A stretch of DNA of 64,000 nucleotides from an uncultured Chitinophagaceae bacterium. Its GTDB lineage: Bacteria > Bacteroidota > Bacteroidia > Chitinophagales > Chitinophagaceae. Each line of letters opens with the position of its first letter. Position 1 is the first letter of the stretch. This document shows positions 1 through 9,344 of this stretch, in pieces. The stretch is from positions 1 to 64,000 of the forward strand of contig CALKVC010000094.1 of the NCBI GenBank assembly GCA_937996595.1. Reading direction: 5' to 3'. The notes beneath the pieces were generated by a model that saw only the letters and a list, made by a program, of their open reading frames with translations, was not told the origin of the DNA and did not search any database. The translations under genes and the position numbers were made by a program.

Positions 1-17
1 CTCGGAGAAGAAAGTGT

Positions 18-115
18 AAGATGAATGTCGAACAAGGAACACGGAATATTGAATCTTGAACGGAAAGCTGCCTTTTACTTCAACATTCCTTGTTCCCTCT
101 TGATCATTCCCTGTT
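18..115. repeat. Intergenic repeat, dispersed 50-bp family, inverted pair
   Basis: Downstream of the giant kelch gene. The left half (about 21-60) carries the words GAATGTCGAACAAGGAACA and GAATATTGAA; the right half (about 78-115) carries the reverse complement of the same words (CAACATTCCTTGTTCCC and ATCATTCCCTGTT). The same words form the tandem array at 8399-8680 and a single copy at 36484-36530. The inverted arrangement could fold as an RNA hairpin after the gene, but there is no clear U-tract, so I do not call it a terminator. Confidence 0.7.
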
Positions 116-137
116 ATTACACTCTTGTTAACTATTT

Positions 138-3100
138 TTACTGCAATACCAAAGTCTCAACCTTACGCTTTCCATCATCAGCAATTATGCATAACAGATA
201 ATTTCCTGGTGCCAGCATCCTGCTTACTTTGATGGTCCTGGTAAAACTTCCTTGTTCAATATATAAATCTGTTGTGTACACTTCCTGGCCCTGACTGTTG
301 GTAAGCTGTATCCTGTAATTGCCTGTTGTGATATTACTGAACCGGATATTGATCTGCCGGCCAACTACCGGGTTGGGATAAACCGTTATGGACGCGTTGG
401 CTTGAATCGTTTCTTCACCGGATGCATCATTGCCACGGGCCAGTTCCTGCACATCTTTCGGGGTTTTTGGTTTAACGGGGCCCTGCCGTTGTTTTTTAAA
501 TACCAGTATGAACCTGTCTGCCGCCTGCGAACGGATGTCTTCAGTTATAGTGAAGCTGATAAAGCTGCTGTCGGTCATGCTTACTTCCGTACTGCTATTG
601 TTAAACCTGTCTATTAAATAAGCATGCAAACCTTCCCTGCGCATATTCACCGGTGCAAAGCGTAACTGGTAAGGGAGTTTCTTCAGGTTTTGTAAATGGT
701 AGAAAATGGTATCTTGTTTCATAACCCGGTTGCGGGCTTCCACTGCCAGTATAGAATCATTCCTGTTAATTCCGAAGTTCTCGCCGCCGTTCATGATCTT
801 AATGGCATCAAGTGTGTTGATCTCGTTGCCCAACCCATCTTCAAAAGCAACTATATTACCATCAGCAATAATCCCGGTACTGGTGAATAATGACGCAAAG
901 ATGAAACCACGGTTGGCCAACTCATTGTTACCATTGCCAGGCCTGTTCACCAACCGGCTGCCGGTTGCTTTTACCGTTTCATTGAAGTTTACGTTGCCTC
1001 CTGTGCCACTGCCTTTTACAAACACAGCCTGTCCTGATTCTATAAATGGAGACGGTACACCGGCAGGATAAAAATCGGTTGCCGGGTTACCTGTTGGTGG
1101 TGTACCAACTGTTGGTATATATCCGGCAACTCCCGTGATGGTCTGGTAGCCGCCTACGTTATAATTACCCGACAGTTTGGGATCCCATACATAGAATACA
1201 TCATTGATGCCGCTGCTGATGGCCCGCACTTTACTGAACTCAATACGGGATGCATACGGGTTACCAAAAGTCTGGAACCTATTGGCAGCAACTGCAACAG
1301 AAGCCGGAGGATTCGTTGGTTGAAACAATATCCCTTTACTCCGCAATACGGTATTATTGGGTGTGCCATTGGATGTGGTAACCGTTCTGTCGCCCCGAAC
1401 AAAAAGCATATAGCCCAGTTTGTTCTGTAATGCGTTATTGGTATTAGTAACGGCTGTCCAGTTTACAGCCGCATCATTGAAAAATTTCAGCGAAGGAAGA
1501 GCAGTTGTAATATCAAATCCTGTACCCGTTCCTGTTATGATGGTACCGAAACCTGCGGGAGTAGCGCCGTTCTCCTGCCATGCCTGGCGGATGGTTTGGC
1601 CCGTAGTGGGAGTGGCGAGGAATTGCCAGGTTTTGGTATGAGCACCACCTGTTGTTCCGGTAAACACAAATCGTTCTACGGTTACATCGCCGGTTATAGA
1701 ACCAGCCATAGGAGCTACATATGAGGTGTTGGAACCAATAGATTTTAATGTAAGATTTCCATTAGACACTAATACCGCATTTGCATTAACAGTAACTTTA
1801 CCTACAGTGATGTTTGATTCAATGTTCAAAGGGGTACCAAGGGTTGCTGACGCAGTATCTGTTAATAACAGTTCATTCAAACTATTAAAGCCAGAAGCAA
1901 AATTAACGGTGCCAGCTGCACCTTTTAATACAAGGCCTGAAACGCTTGACCCTTTCAGGTTACCCGTTCCTGTTATGTTTTTGTTGATGGTCAAAGTATT
2001 TGATCCGATACTAACTGTTGCTGATCCATTAAGTGCGAGGCTTCGTACCAATACACTGCTTGTTAATTGCGGCATTGGAACAGCTCCGTTATTTATAACC
2101 ACATCTACCTTGGGATGGTTGGGCACAATACCACAACTCCAGTTGCTGGCTATATCCCAGAAACTATTACCACCTCCGGCCCAGGTATTAATGGTATTAA
2201 CCGTTACCACTGTAGGAATTGATGTTGCCGTACAGCCCAATTGATTGGTGACCTGGAGCGTATAACTTCCGGCAGAATCGGTATTGATGATCTGTGTGGC
2301 CGGCCCGTTAGACCAGGAATACATATAATCAGGGGTATATTCGCTCAATTCATTTGACATCAAATTATTAAAGCCTGTAGCAATATAACCTTTGTTCCCT
2401 ATGCTAAAACCAACAGCTTCAAAACACGGTAATGTTGATACATCCGCTTTTCTTGTCCAGGTATCTGCTAAAGAATTATACTCCCAGAAATCATTCAGTT
2501 TTGTAGCGCTGAAATCTAACCCTGTTCCAATATAACCTTTATTGCCAATGGAGAATCCACTTGCACTATACCGGCCAGGTCCTCCGACATTTGCTTTTTG
2601 TGTCCAGTTATCTGTTGCAGGATTGTACTCCCAAAAATCAATACTACCCAAACTTCCGGTTCCCAGGTACCCTTTTGTTCCAATACTAAACCCTACTGCT
2701 TCTTGTCTGGGAAAAGGATGAGAGGCTTTTTGTTGCCAGGTATTGGTAACCTGGTCGTATTCCCAAAAATCGGGAATAGGATTCGTTGAGTTAATGTTAT
2801 CCAACCCTGAGCAGATATACCCTTTTATGCCAATACTGAACCCTGTGGCACTATACCTTGCTGATGAGGGTAATGATGTTTTTTGCAACCAGGTATTGGT
2901 TACAGGATTGTATTCCCAGAAATCATTCAGCACTGTGTTGAAAAATGTTTGGCCCGTTCCTATATAACCAAATGCACCGATGCTAAATGAAATTGCACTA
3001 CTTCTTTCTATACCCGCAAAATCTGCTTTCTGTGTAAATATATTCGTAACCGGGTTGTACTCCCAAAAATCTTTTTGAAATGTGCCGTTGTTACCCAGGC

Positions 3101-3383
3101 CGATGTACCCATTATTGCCAATACTAAAAGCAGAAGCCCCCACTCTTCCGGAACTCATCAATCCTTTACCTATCCATGTATTACCATTTATGGCCGACAG
3201 GTTTACATTATTACCGAGGCAGAAGCTGGTAGCGCCCAGTGCTGTGATTGTTGCATCGGGTAATTCCCCGGCTTTCACCAGGATATAATTCGACTGTTTG
3301 CTGCATCCATTCGCTCCCGTTACCGTGGCATGGTAAATGCCGGTAGCCGTAGCTGTTATAGATGAAGTGGTTGCCCCGGTTGA
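138..3383 (-). pseudogene. C-terminal part of giant kelch-propeller T9SS protein, separated by in-frame TAG
   Basis: This is the same reading frame as the gene piece at 3384-7697, continued after an amber codon at 3384-3386. It encodes about 1081 residues: the rest of an Ig/PKD-like linker, a fifth propeller of six kelch-like repeats (each with a GFSIGxKGYIGTG-like strand followed by DFWEY), a further linker, a region near-identical to the paralogue at 27316-33813, and a C-terminal T9SS type A sorting domain (VYPNPVVG followed by NIRFSN, ending VETLVLQ at the TAA of 138-140). The first internal ATG is at 3278, but no signal peptide is present there, so the piece alone could not be exported by T9SS. 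Either the gene is a recent pseudogene, the stop is read through, or the base is a sequencing error. Confidence 0.8.
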
Positions 3384-6300
3384 CTAGGCATAAGATGAAG
3401 CTGCACTGGCTGTTAAGGACACATTGCCACCAGCACAAAAAGTAGTAGGCCCGCCGGCGCTAATAGTTGCTACCGGGCTGGGATTTACCGTTACCGCTGT
3501 GGCTGCAGATGTTAAGGAACAACCTTGTAGATTGGTTACTGTTACTGTATAGTTACCGGTGGTAGTTATTGATGTGGATTGTGACGTGGAGCCGTTTGAC
3601 CAGCTATAGCTATAAGTTGTATTTGAAGGATTATATTCCCAAAAATCTTTTTTAACTGCCCCTGCATCCGCACCCGTTCCTATATAACCTTTAGACCCAA
3701 TACTGAAACCAACAGCGTAAACTCTTGCTGTTCCACCAAAATCCTCTTTACGGTTCCAATTATTTATTATAGAATCATATTCCCAAAAATCACTTTGTCT
3801 AATATTTATACCACTCACACCCGTACCTATATATCCTTTGTTACCAATGGAGAAACCAATCGCACCAGATCGAGAATTTCCTCCAAAATCCGCTTTTTGA
3901 ATCCAATCATTAGTTGCAGGGTTATATTCCCAAAAATCCTTTTTAGGAATAGGATTCTGGCCAGTACCTATATACCCTTTACTGCCTATAGAAAACCCTG
4001 TCGCACCAGATCGGGAATTTCCTCCAAAATCCGCTTTTTGAATCCAATCATTAGTTGCAGGGTCATATTCCCAAAAATCTTTTTTATATGAAAAGTCATC
4101 GATACCAGTTCCAATATAACCTTTGCTGCCTATGGAAAAACCTACTGCACCATTTCTTGCCCCCCCTTCAAAATTTGCTTTTTGTGTCCAGTTGTTTGCA
4201 ATTGGGTTGTATTCCCAAAAATCATCTTTATAACTTCCATTATAGCCAGTACCAATATACCCTTTAGACCCTAATGAAAAGCCCACTGCATTATATCTTA
4301 CCCCGCCCAAAAGATCTGCCTTCTGTGCCCAGGTATCCGTAGCAGGGTTATACTCCCAGAAATCAGCCAATAATACTGATGCAGAATTCATACCTGTACC
4401 TATATACCCTTTAGCCCCAATTGAGAATCCAACAGCACCATATCTTGCTGTTCCGTCTAAATTTGTTTTTAGTGTCCACACGCCACTTGCAGGCGCTGTG
4501 AGACTTACACTATCACCCGCACAAAAAGTTGTTGGCCCTCCCGGTGTAATTGTAGCCGTTGGTAAAGGGTTTACCGTTATCACAACAGGTGCGGATGTTG
4601 CGCTGCAACCATTTATGTCTGCTAAAGCCACCGTATAATTGCCTGTTGTAGTAACAGTAATGGATTGAGTATTTGCGCCGGTTGACCAAGTGTAATTATA
4701 GTCAGGGCTGTACTCCCAGAAATCTTTTTTAGTTGTACCGTCATTACCGGTACCGATGTATCCTTTTATACCAATGGAAAAGCCAACAGCCAACGCCCTT
4801 GCAGTTCCACCGAAGTTGGCTTTTTGCGTCCATACATTAGTAGCTGGATCATATTCCCAAAAATCCTTTTTAGTTGTACCGTCATTACCGGTGCCGATAT
4901 AACCTTTTGTACCAATGAAAAAACCAACAGCATTACGCCTTGCAGTTCCACCGAAATCGGCTTTCTGCGTCCATACATTAGTAGCTGGATCATACTCCCA
5001 AAAATCTTTTTTAAAAGATAAGTTGTCCAAGCCGGTACCTACATATCCTTTTGTGCCAATGGAAAAGCCAACAGCCTCCGCCCTTGCAGTTCCACCGAAA
5101 TCGGCTTTCTGCGCCCATACATTAGTAGCTGGATCATATTCCCAAAAATCTTTTTTAAGAGATAAGTTGTCAACGCCGGTACCTAAATACCCTTTTGTGC
5201 CAATACTAAAACCAACTGACCGTCCTCTCGCTGTGCCGCCAAAATCTGCTTTCTGCGTCCATACATTAGTAGCTGGATCATACTCCCAAAAATCTTTTTT
5301 ATTTGTTGTGCCATCATAACCTGTGCCGATATATCCATTTGAACCAATCGAAAATCCAACAGCAAGGTATCTTGTGCCTCCGCCGAAATCGGTTTTTTGC
5401 ATCCAGATATTAAGTGCCGGGGCTGCAAGACTTACACTTCCCCCCGCACAAAATGTAGTGGGTCCTCCCGCTGTAATCGTTGCCGCTGGTAAAGGGTTAA
5501 CCGTTACCAAAATAGGAGAAGAAGTGGCACTGCAACCCAATGCATCGGTAACTGTAACTGTATAACTACCGGCTGTAGACGCAGTAATGGATTGGGTGGT
5601 TTCGCCGGTTGACCAGTTATAGGTATAGCCGGGGGTATACTCCCAGAAATCGGTAACAAATGTTGCGTCCACACCTGTGCCAATATATGCTTTGGAACCT
5701 ATGCTAAAAGCTGTTGCAGAACGGCGGGCCGTACCGGTAAAATCAGTTTTCCGAACCCAGGTATCAATGGCAGGATCATATGCCCATAGGTCTTTTTGCC
5801 GGGTAGCGCCACTGGTGCCGGTACACAAATAACCAATGTTTCCTATAGAAAATCCACAGGCACTGTTTCGTGTACCTCCCGCAAAATTGGCCCTTTGTGT
5901 CCAGGTATCTGTTATTGGGTCATATTCCCAAAAATCATTTTGATCTGAACCTCCCAAACCTGTACCGATATATCCTTTGGTTCCAATACTGAAACCGGCG
6001 GCACTGAACCTGGCTACTCCGCCAAAGTCTGCTTTTTGTGTCCAGGTATCCGTTACCGGATCATATTCCCAAAAATCTTTTCTATTTGTACCGTCTGTGC
6101 CGGTACCGATGTATCCTTTGTTTCCAATGCTGAAGCCAACAGCAAATGAACGGGCCGTACCCCCAAAATCAGTCTTTTGTATCCAGTCATTAGTAACCGG
6201 GTTGTATTCCCAAAAATCCTTAGTAACAGCTGTGGCTAACCCGGTACCAACATACCCAAACGAACCTATACTAAAACCAACAGCCCGCTCCCTGGCCGTT

Positions 6301-7697
6301 CCTTCAAAATCAGCCTTCTGAGTCCATACATTGGTTGTTGGGTCGTATTCCCAGAAATCTTTCTTCTTTGTTCCGTTATTGCCTGTACCCATATATCCTT
6401 TATTGCCAATGCTGAATGACACAGCCCTGTCCCTGGCTCCGCCTGCAAAATTGGTTTTCTGAGTCCAAAAATCACCTGCATTAGTTAACAGGTTTACATT
6501 TCCTCCATCGCAAAAAGTAGTTGGCCCGCTGGTTGTAATAGATGCGTCTGGCAAGGAGTTAACGGTAACCTGCGTAGCCAATGAAATAGCGCTACAACCC
6601 GTAACAGAAGTAATGCTGACCGTATAACTACCATCCGTAGACGCAGTAATGGATTGTGTAGTAGCTCCGGTTGACCAATTGTAAGTGCATGCGGGAATAT
6701 ACTCCCAGCAGTTTTTGGTAACGGTACCTAAAAAATTACTCCCGGTTACGAAATAACCATTATTTCCTATGGCAAAACCAACTGCGCCGCGGCGGCCTGT
6801 GCCGGGATAGTTTGCCCTTGCAGTCCATGTGTTTGAAACAGGATTAAATTCCCAAAAATCACCATAGTATGTGGTATTGTTAATACCAATTCCTACAAAT
6901 CCCTTATTGCCGATGGAAAAAGCAGCAGCACTGTTCCGCACAGGGCCGGGAAATTTATTGCGCACCAGCCAGCTATTAGTGGTTTCATTGTACTCATAAA
7001 AGTCGTCTTCATTGGCTGCTGCTGTAGAACCTGTACCCAGGTATCCTTTTGTTCCTATACCAAAACCAACAGCGCTGTGCCGGGCTGCACCGGGAAAAGC
7101 CGTTGCAACAGACCAGGTATTGGTAGCCGGGTTGAATTTACGCATATCCGCAACACGGGTGGTTCCGTCCCAGCCTGTTGCGATATAGCCCATTGCTGTT
7201 GTACTGAAACCGGTTGCCTGGTACCGGGCTGTTCCGGTAAAACTGGCTCTTGCCGTCCAGGTGTTTGTGGCAGGGTTGTATTCCCAGAAATCATTGTAAT
7301 TGGTTGTGCCGCTCCTGCCCGTGCCGATATAGCCTTTGCTGCCAATGCTGAACCCGGCAGCTCCCCATCTTGTACCACCGCCAAAATTGGCTTTTTGTGT
7401 CCAGGAATCCGTTGCCGGATCATATTCCCAGAAATCAGCCAGTTCAACTGAGCTGGCGCCCAGACCCGTTCCAATATACCCTTTGCTACCAATGCTGAAT
7501 CCCACTGCATGTAACCTGCCAACACCTGTAAGGTTCGCTTTTGCATTCCATACATTTCCAGCAGATGCTGTAAGCGTTGCGCTGCTTCCCTGGCAGATGT
7601 TGACGGTGCCTGCCGGATTTATCACTGCTTCTGGCGAACATTGTGCGGCTGTATTAAGGCTGAGAGCTACCAGTGTTAAGAATAACAGCGTTCTCAT
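3384..7697 (-). CDS. Giant secreted kelch-propeller protein, N-terminal part (ends at premature TAG)
   Basis: Encodes 1437 residues from ATG at 7697 (an in-frame TTG two codons upstream is less likely). A Sec signal peptide (MRTLLFLTLVALSLNTAAQ) is followed by an Ig-like linker and four propellers of 6, 6, 5 and 6 kelch-like repeats. The repeat consensus is GFSIGSKGYIGTG then a DFWEYDPATNTWTQKADF segment. Propellers are separated by linkers of the type WSTGxTTQSITAS, SYTVTVT, GCSATS. Repeats in the third propeller are nearly identical at DNA level. The protein stops at SAASSYA where the paralogous linkers have Y-x-W-S; the Trp codon TGG is TAG here. Downstream frame is open to 138. Function unknown; presumably a surface or secreted protein with several beta-propellers. 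It follows a DUF4907 gene by 83 nt. Confidence 0.85.
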   Translation of the reverse strand: MRTLLFLTLVALSLNTAAQCSPEAVINPAGTVNICQGSSATLTASAGNVWNAKANLTGVGRLHAVGFSIGSKGYIGTGLGASSVELADFWEYDPATDSWTQKANFGGGTRWGAAGFSIGSKGYIGTGRSGTTNYNDFWEYNPATNTWTARASFTGTARYQATGFSTTAMGYIATGWDGTTRVADMRKFNPATNTWSVATAFPGAARHSAVGFGIGTKGYLGTGSTAAANEDDFYEYNETTNSWLVRNKFPGPVRNSAAAFSIGNKGFVGIGINNTTYYGDFWEFNPVSNTWTARANYPGTGRRGAVGFAIGNNGYFVTGSNFLGTVTKNCWEYIPACTYNWSTGATTQSITASTDGSYTVSITSVTGCSAISLATQVTVNSLPDASITTSGPTTFCDGGNVNLLTNAGDFWTQKTNFAGGARDRAVSFSIGNKGYMGTGNNGTKKKDFWEYDPTTNVWTQKADFEGTARERAVGFSIGSFGYVGTGLATAVTKDFWEYNPVTNDWIQKTDFGGTARSFAVGFSIGNKGYIGTGTDGTNRKDFWEYDPVTDTWTQKADFGGVARFSAAGFSIGTKGYIGTGLGGSDQNDFWEYDPITDTWTQRANFAGGTRNSACGFSIGNIGYLCTGTSGATRQKDLWAYDPAIDTWVRKTDFTGTARRSATAFSIGSKAYIGTGVDATFVTDFWEYTPGYTYNWSTGETTQSITASTAGSYTVTVTDALGCSATSSPILVTVNPLPAATITAGGPTTFCAGGSVSLAAPALNIWMQKTDFGGGTRYLAVGFSIGSNGYIGTGYDGTTNKKDFWEYDPATNVWTQKADFGGTARGRSVGFSIGTKGYLGTGVDNLSLKKDFWEYDPATNVWAQKADFGGTARAEAVGFSIGTKGYVGTGLDNLSFKKDFWEYDPATNVWTQKADFGGTARRNAVGFFIGTKGYIGTGNDGTTKKDFWEYDPATNVWTQKANFGGTARALAVGFSIGIKGYIGTGNDGTTKKDFWEYSPDYNYTWSTGANTQSITVTTTGNYTVALADINGCSATSAPVVITVNPLPTATITPGGPTTFCAGDSVSLTAPASGVWTLKTNLDGTARYGAVGFSIGAKGYIGTGMNSASVLLADFWEYNPATDTWAQKADLLGGVRYNAVGFSLGSKGYIGTGYNGSYKDDFWEYNPIANNWTQKANFEGGARNGAVGFSIGSKGYIGTGIDDFSYKKDFWEYDPATNDWIQKADFGGNSRSGATGFSIGSKGYIGTGQNPIPKKDFWEYNPATNDWIQKADFGGNSRSGAIGFSIGNKGYIGTGVSGINIRQSDFWEYDSIINNWNRKEDFGGTARVYAVGFSIGSKGYIGTGADAGAVKKDFWEYNPSNTTYSYSWSNGSTSQSTSITTTGNYTVTVTNLQGCSLTSAATAVTVNPSPVATISAGGPTTFCAGGNVSLTASAASSYA

Positions 7698-7780
7698 TTT
7701 CAATGTTTTTAATATTCAATTACCAATACAGCATCAACCGTTGCTTCTTATTTATATAAAACAAATTCCATTTCTTATAA

Positions 7781-8176
7781 TCATTTAATGGCTTTTAATT
7801 TTCTCAATTCCTCAACACTTACCGTAGGCGGCATTTCCCCTTTCTTTATTTTTTCAATCACCAGTAGCGCCACTTTTTCTGCAGCCTCTTTTGTTTTAAA
7901 CCCCTCATTGCCCGGCATAGCGGGTATGCTTGCCTGGTGTATCATCAGCCGGCCATCGGCGCTGATATCATACCCATATGAATTATTGGGTGCGCCAATG
8001 ATAGCATAGCCCAGTTTAGCCTGGTTATACTGCGATGCTTTGGGAAAAACTACTTCCTGTTTAGGTGTGTCTTTAATAAGGGGGTTCTGCTGGGCAAACA
8101 GCGCCATTCCAAGGAATAAGAAAACTATAAGTAGTATTACCGCACGGGTGATATACATGGAATAATTTGCTTTCAT
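7781..8176 (-). CDS. Small secreted DUF4907-type protein, module copy 1
   Basis: 131 residues with an N-terminal hydrophobic signal/anchor (ITRAVILLIVFLFLGMALFAQ) and a compact C-terminal domain: YGYDISADGRLMIHQ, IPAMPGNEGFKTKEAAEKV, EKIKKGEMPPTV. I recognise this as the Bacteroidota DUF4907 family from these motifs (recall, not a search). Function is unknown. The closest relative in the window is 33817-34200, which shares IPAMPGNEGFKTK and KKGEMPPTVS and also lies directly upstream of a giant kelch gene. The conserved pairing suggests that the two proteins work together, for example as partner or accessory at the cell surface (inference). Start is the ATG at 8174-8176. Confidence 0.8.
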   Translation of the reverse strand: MKANYSMYITRAVILLIVFLFLGMALFAQQNPLIKDTPKQEVVFPKASQYNQAKLGYAIIGAPNNSYGYDISADGRLMIHQASIPAMPGNEGFKTKEAAEKVALLVIEKIKKGEMPPTVSVEELRKLKAIK

Positions 8177-8398
8177 ATATTTTATTTACGGTTAGTAATT
8201 ATGTAACATCCGTTAACATGTAAAAGAATCAGAAGCTGATTAATCAACTGGTATTGGAATTGGCTGCGGAGGGGCATGCCGGTTATTAATGTGCTGTAAA
8301 GATAGATGAAATGAAAAACCGGCGCAATAGCTAAATCTAGTGATATGAAAGGCGGTTGAATGTTTAGCATGGATCAAGAAATTCCGTAAGAAGAGGGT

Positions 8399-8680
8399 GA
8401 AGAAAGGGAATATCGAACAAGGAACAGGGAATCAGGAATGATGAAGTTGAAGAAGGGGAATGTCGAACAAGGAACAGGGAATCAGGAATGATGAAGTTGA
8501 GGAAAGGGAATGTCGAACAGGGAACAGGGAATCAGGAATGATGAAGTTGAGGAAAGGGAATGTCGAACAAGGAACAAGGAATCAGGAATGATGAAGTTGA
8601 AGAAAGGGAATGTCGAACAGGGAACAGGGAATGATGAATGATGAAGTTGAGGAAAGGGAATATTGAACAGGGAACAGGGA
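8399..8680. repeat. 50-bp tandem repeat array, about 5.5 copies
   Basis: The word TGTCGAACAAGGAACAGGGA starts at 8461, 8511, 8561 and 8611, with diverged copies at 8411 and 8661, giving an exact 50-bp period. Each unit continues with ATCAGGAATGATGAAGTTGA then GGAAAGGGAA. Copies differ at only a few positions. The array fills the gap between the DUF4907 gene and the response regulator and ends a few bases before the regulator's stop codon. Related single or inverted copies lie at 18-115 and 36484-36530. Confidence 0.95.
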
Positions 8681-8686
8681 AAACAG

Positions 8687-9319
8687 TTAAACCAATTTTT
8701 TATTCAATGCCAGCGCAACGGCTTCGCCTAAGGAGTGTACCTGCAGTTTTTCGTATATCTTTTTTACATGGCTGTTCACCGTGTTATAACTGATGCCCAT
8801 GTTATCGGCAACCATTTTGTAACTGAGTCCCTGTGACAGCAATTTCAGTACTTCTGTTTCCTTGTTGGTAAGATTATAATCTGACGGTATAGGTTTATGC
8901 TGCTCATCAAAATAACGCATCACTTTCAATGCAATGGAGGGACTCATACTGGCACCGCCATTCATCACATCTTCAATACTTTGCAATATCTGGCTCACAG
9001 AAGCACTCTTAAGGATATACCCTTCCGCTCCTGCCTGTAAAGCGGCAAATACTTTTTCATCATCTGCAAAAGCCGTTTGCATGATAACTTTTGTATCCGG
9101 AAAAAGTTTTTTGGCGATACGTACCCCATCTATGCCATTCATGCCAGGCATTTCAATATCCATTAACAGTACATCGGGTTTTGTTTGCTGCAGGTTGTTT
9201 TCAATATTTTTACAATGCTCAAAACTTCCCACCAGCTGGTATCCATCAGTAAGTTTAAACAAAGCCTGCAGGCTTTCCAGCCTGGCTGTATTATCATCAT
9301 ATATAACAATGCGGATCAT
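8687..9319 (-). CDS. Response regulator, NarL/LuxR (FixJ) type, module copy 1
   Basis: About 210 residues from ATG at 9319 (MIRIVIYDD); the longer frame from 9358 adds 13 unlikely residues and overlaps the kinase. Receiver domain: acidic YDD, phospho-acceptor Asp in LLMDIEMPG, switch residues in MQTAF and YILKSAS. C-terminal LuxR-type helix-turn-helix with LTNKETEVLKLLSQGLSYK and a recognition helix region ISYNTVNSHVKKIYEKL. It starts 25 nt after the kinase stop, so both are almost certainly cotranscribed. Known role of the family: phosphorylation-dependent DNA binding. Its target is unknown; the adjacent DUF4907 and kelch genes are the obvious candidates because the same arrangement recurs at 34-36 kb. 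Confidence 0.93.
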   Translation of the reverse strand: MIRIVIYDDNTARLESLQALFKLTDGYQLVGSFEHCKNIENNLQQTKPDVLLMDIEMPGMNGIDGVRIAKKLFPDTKVIMQTAFADDEKVFAALQAGAEGYILKSASVSQILQSIEDVMNGGASMSPSIALKVMRYFDEQHKPIPSDYNLTNKETEVLKLLSQGLSYKMVADNMGISYNTVNSHVKKIYEKLQVHSLGEAVALALNKKLV

Positions 9320-9344
9320 GGAGCAAATATAAAATACACGTCCA

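Noticed and set aside
4915..5319. Plus-strand repetitive frame opposite the kelch repeats
   Set aside because: Its repeats are the antisense reading of the kelch units; no signal peptide or start site.
8399..8680. CRISPR array
   Set aside because: The 50-bp unit repeats without unique spacers and no cas genes are present.
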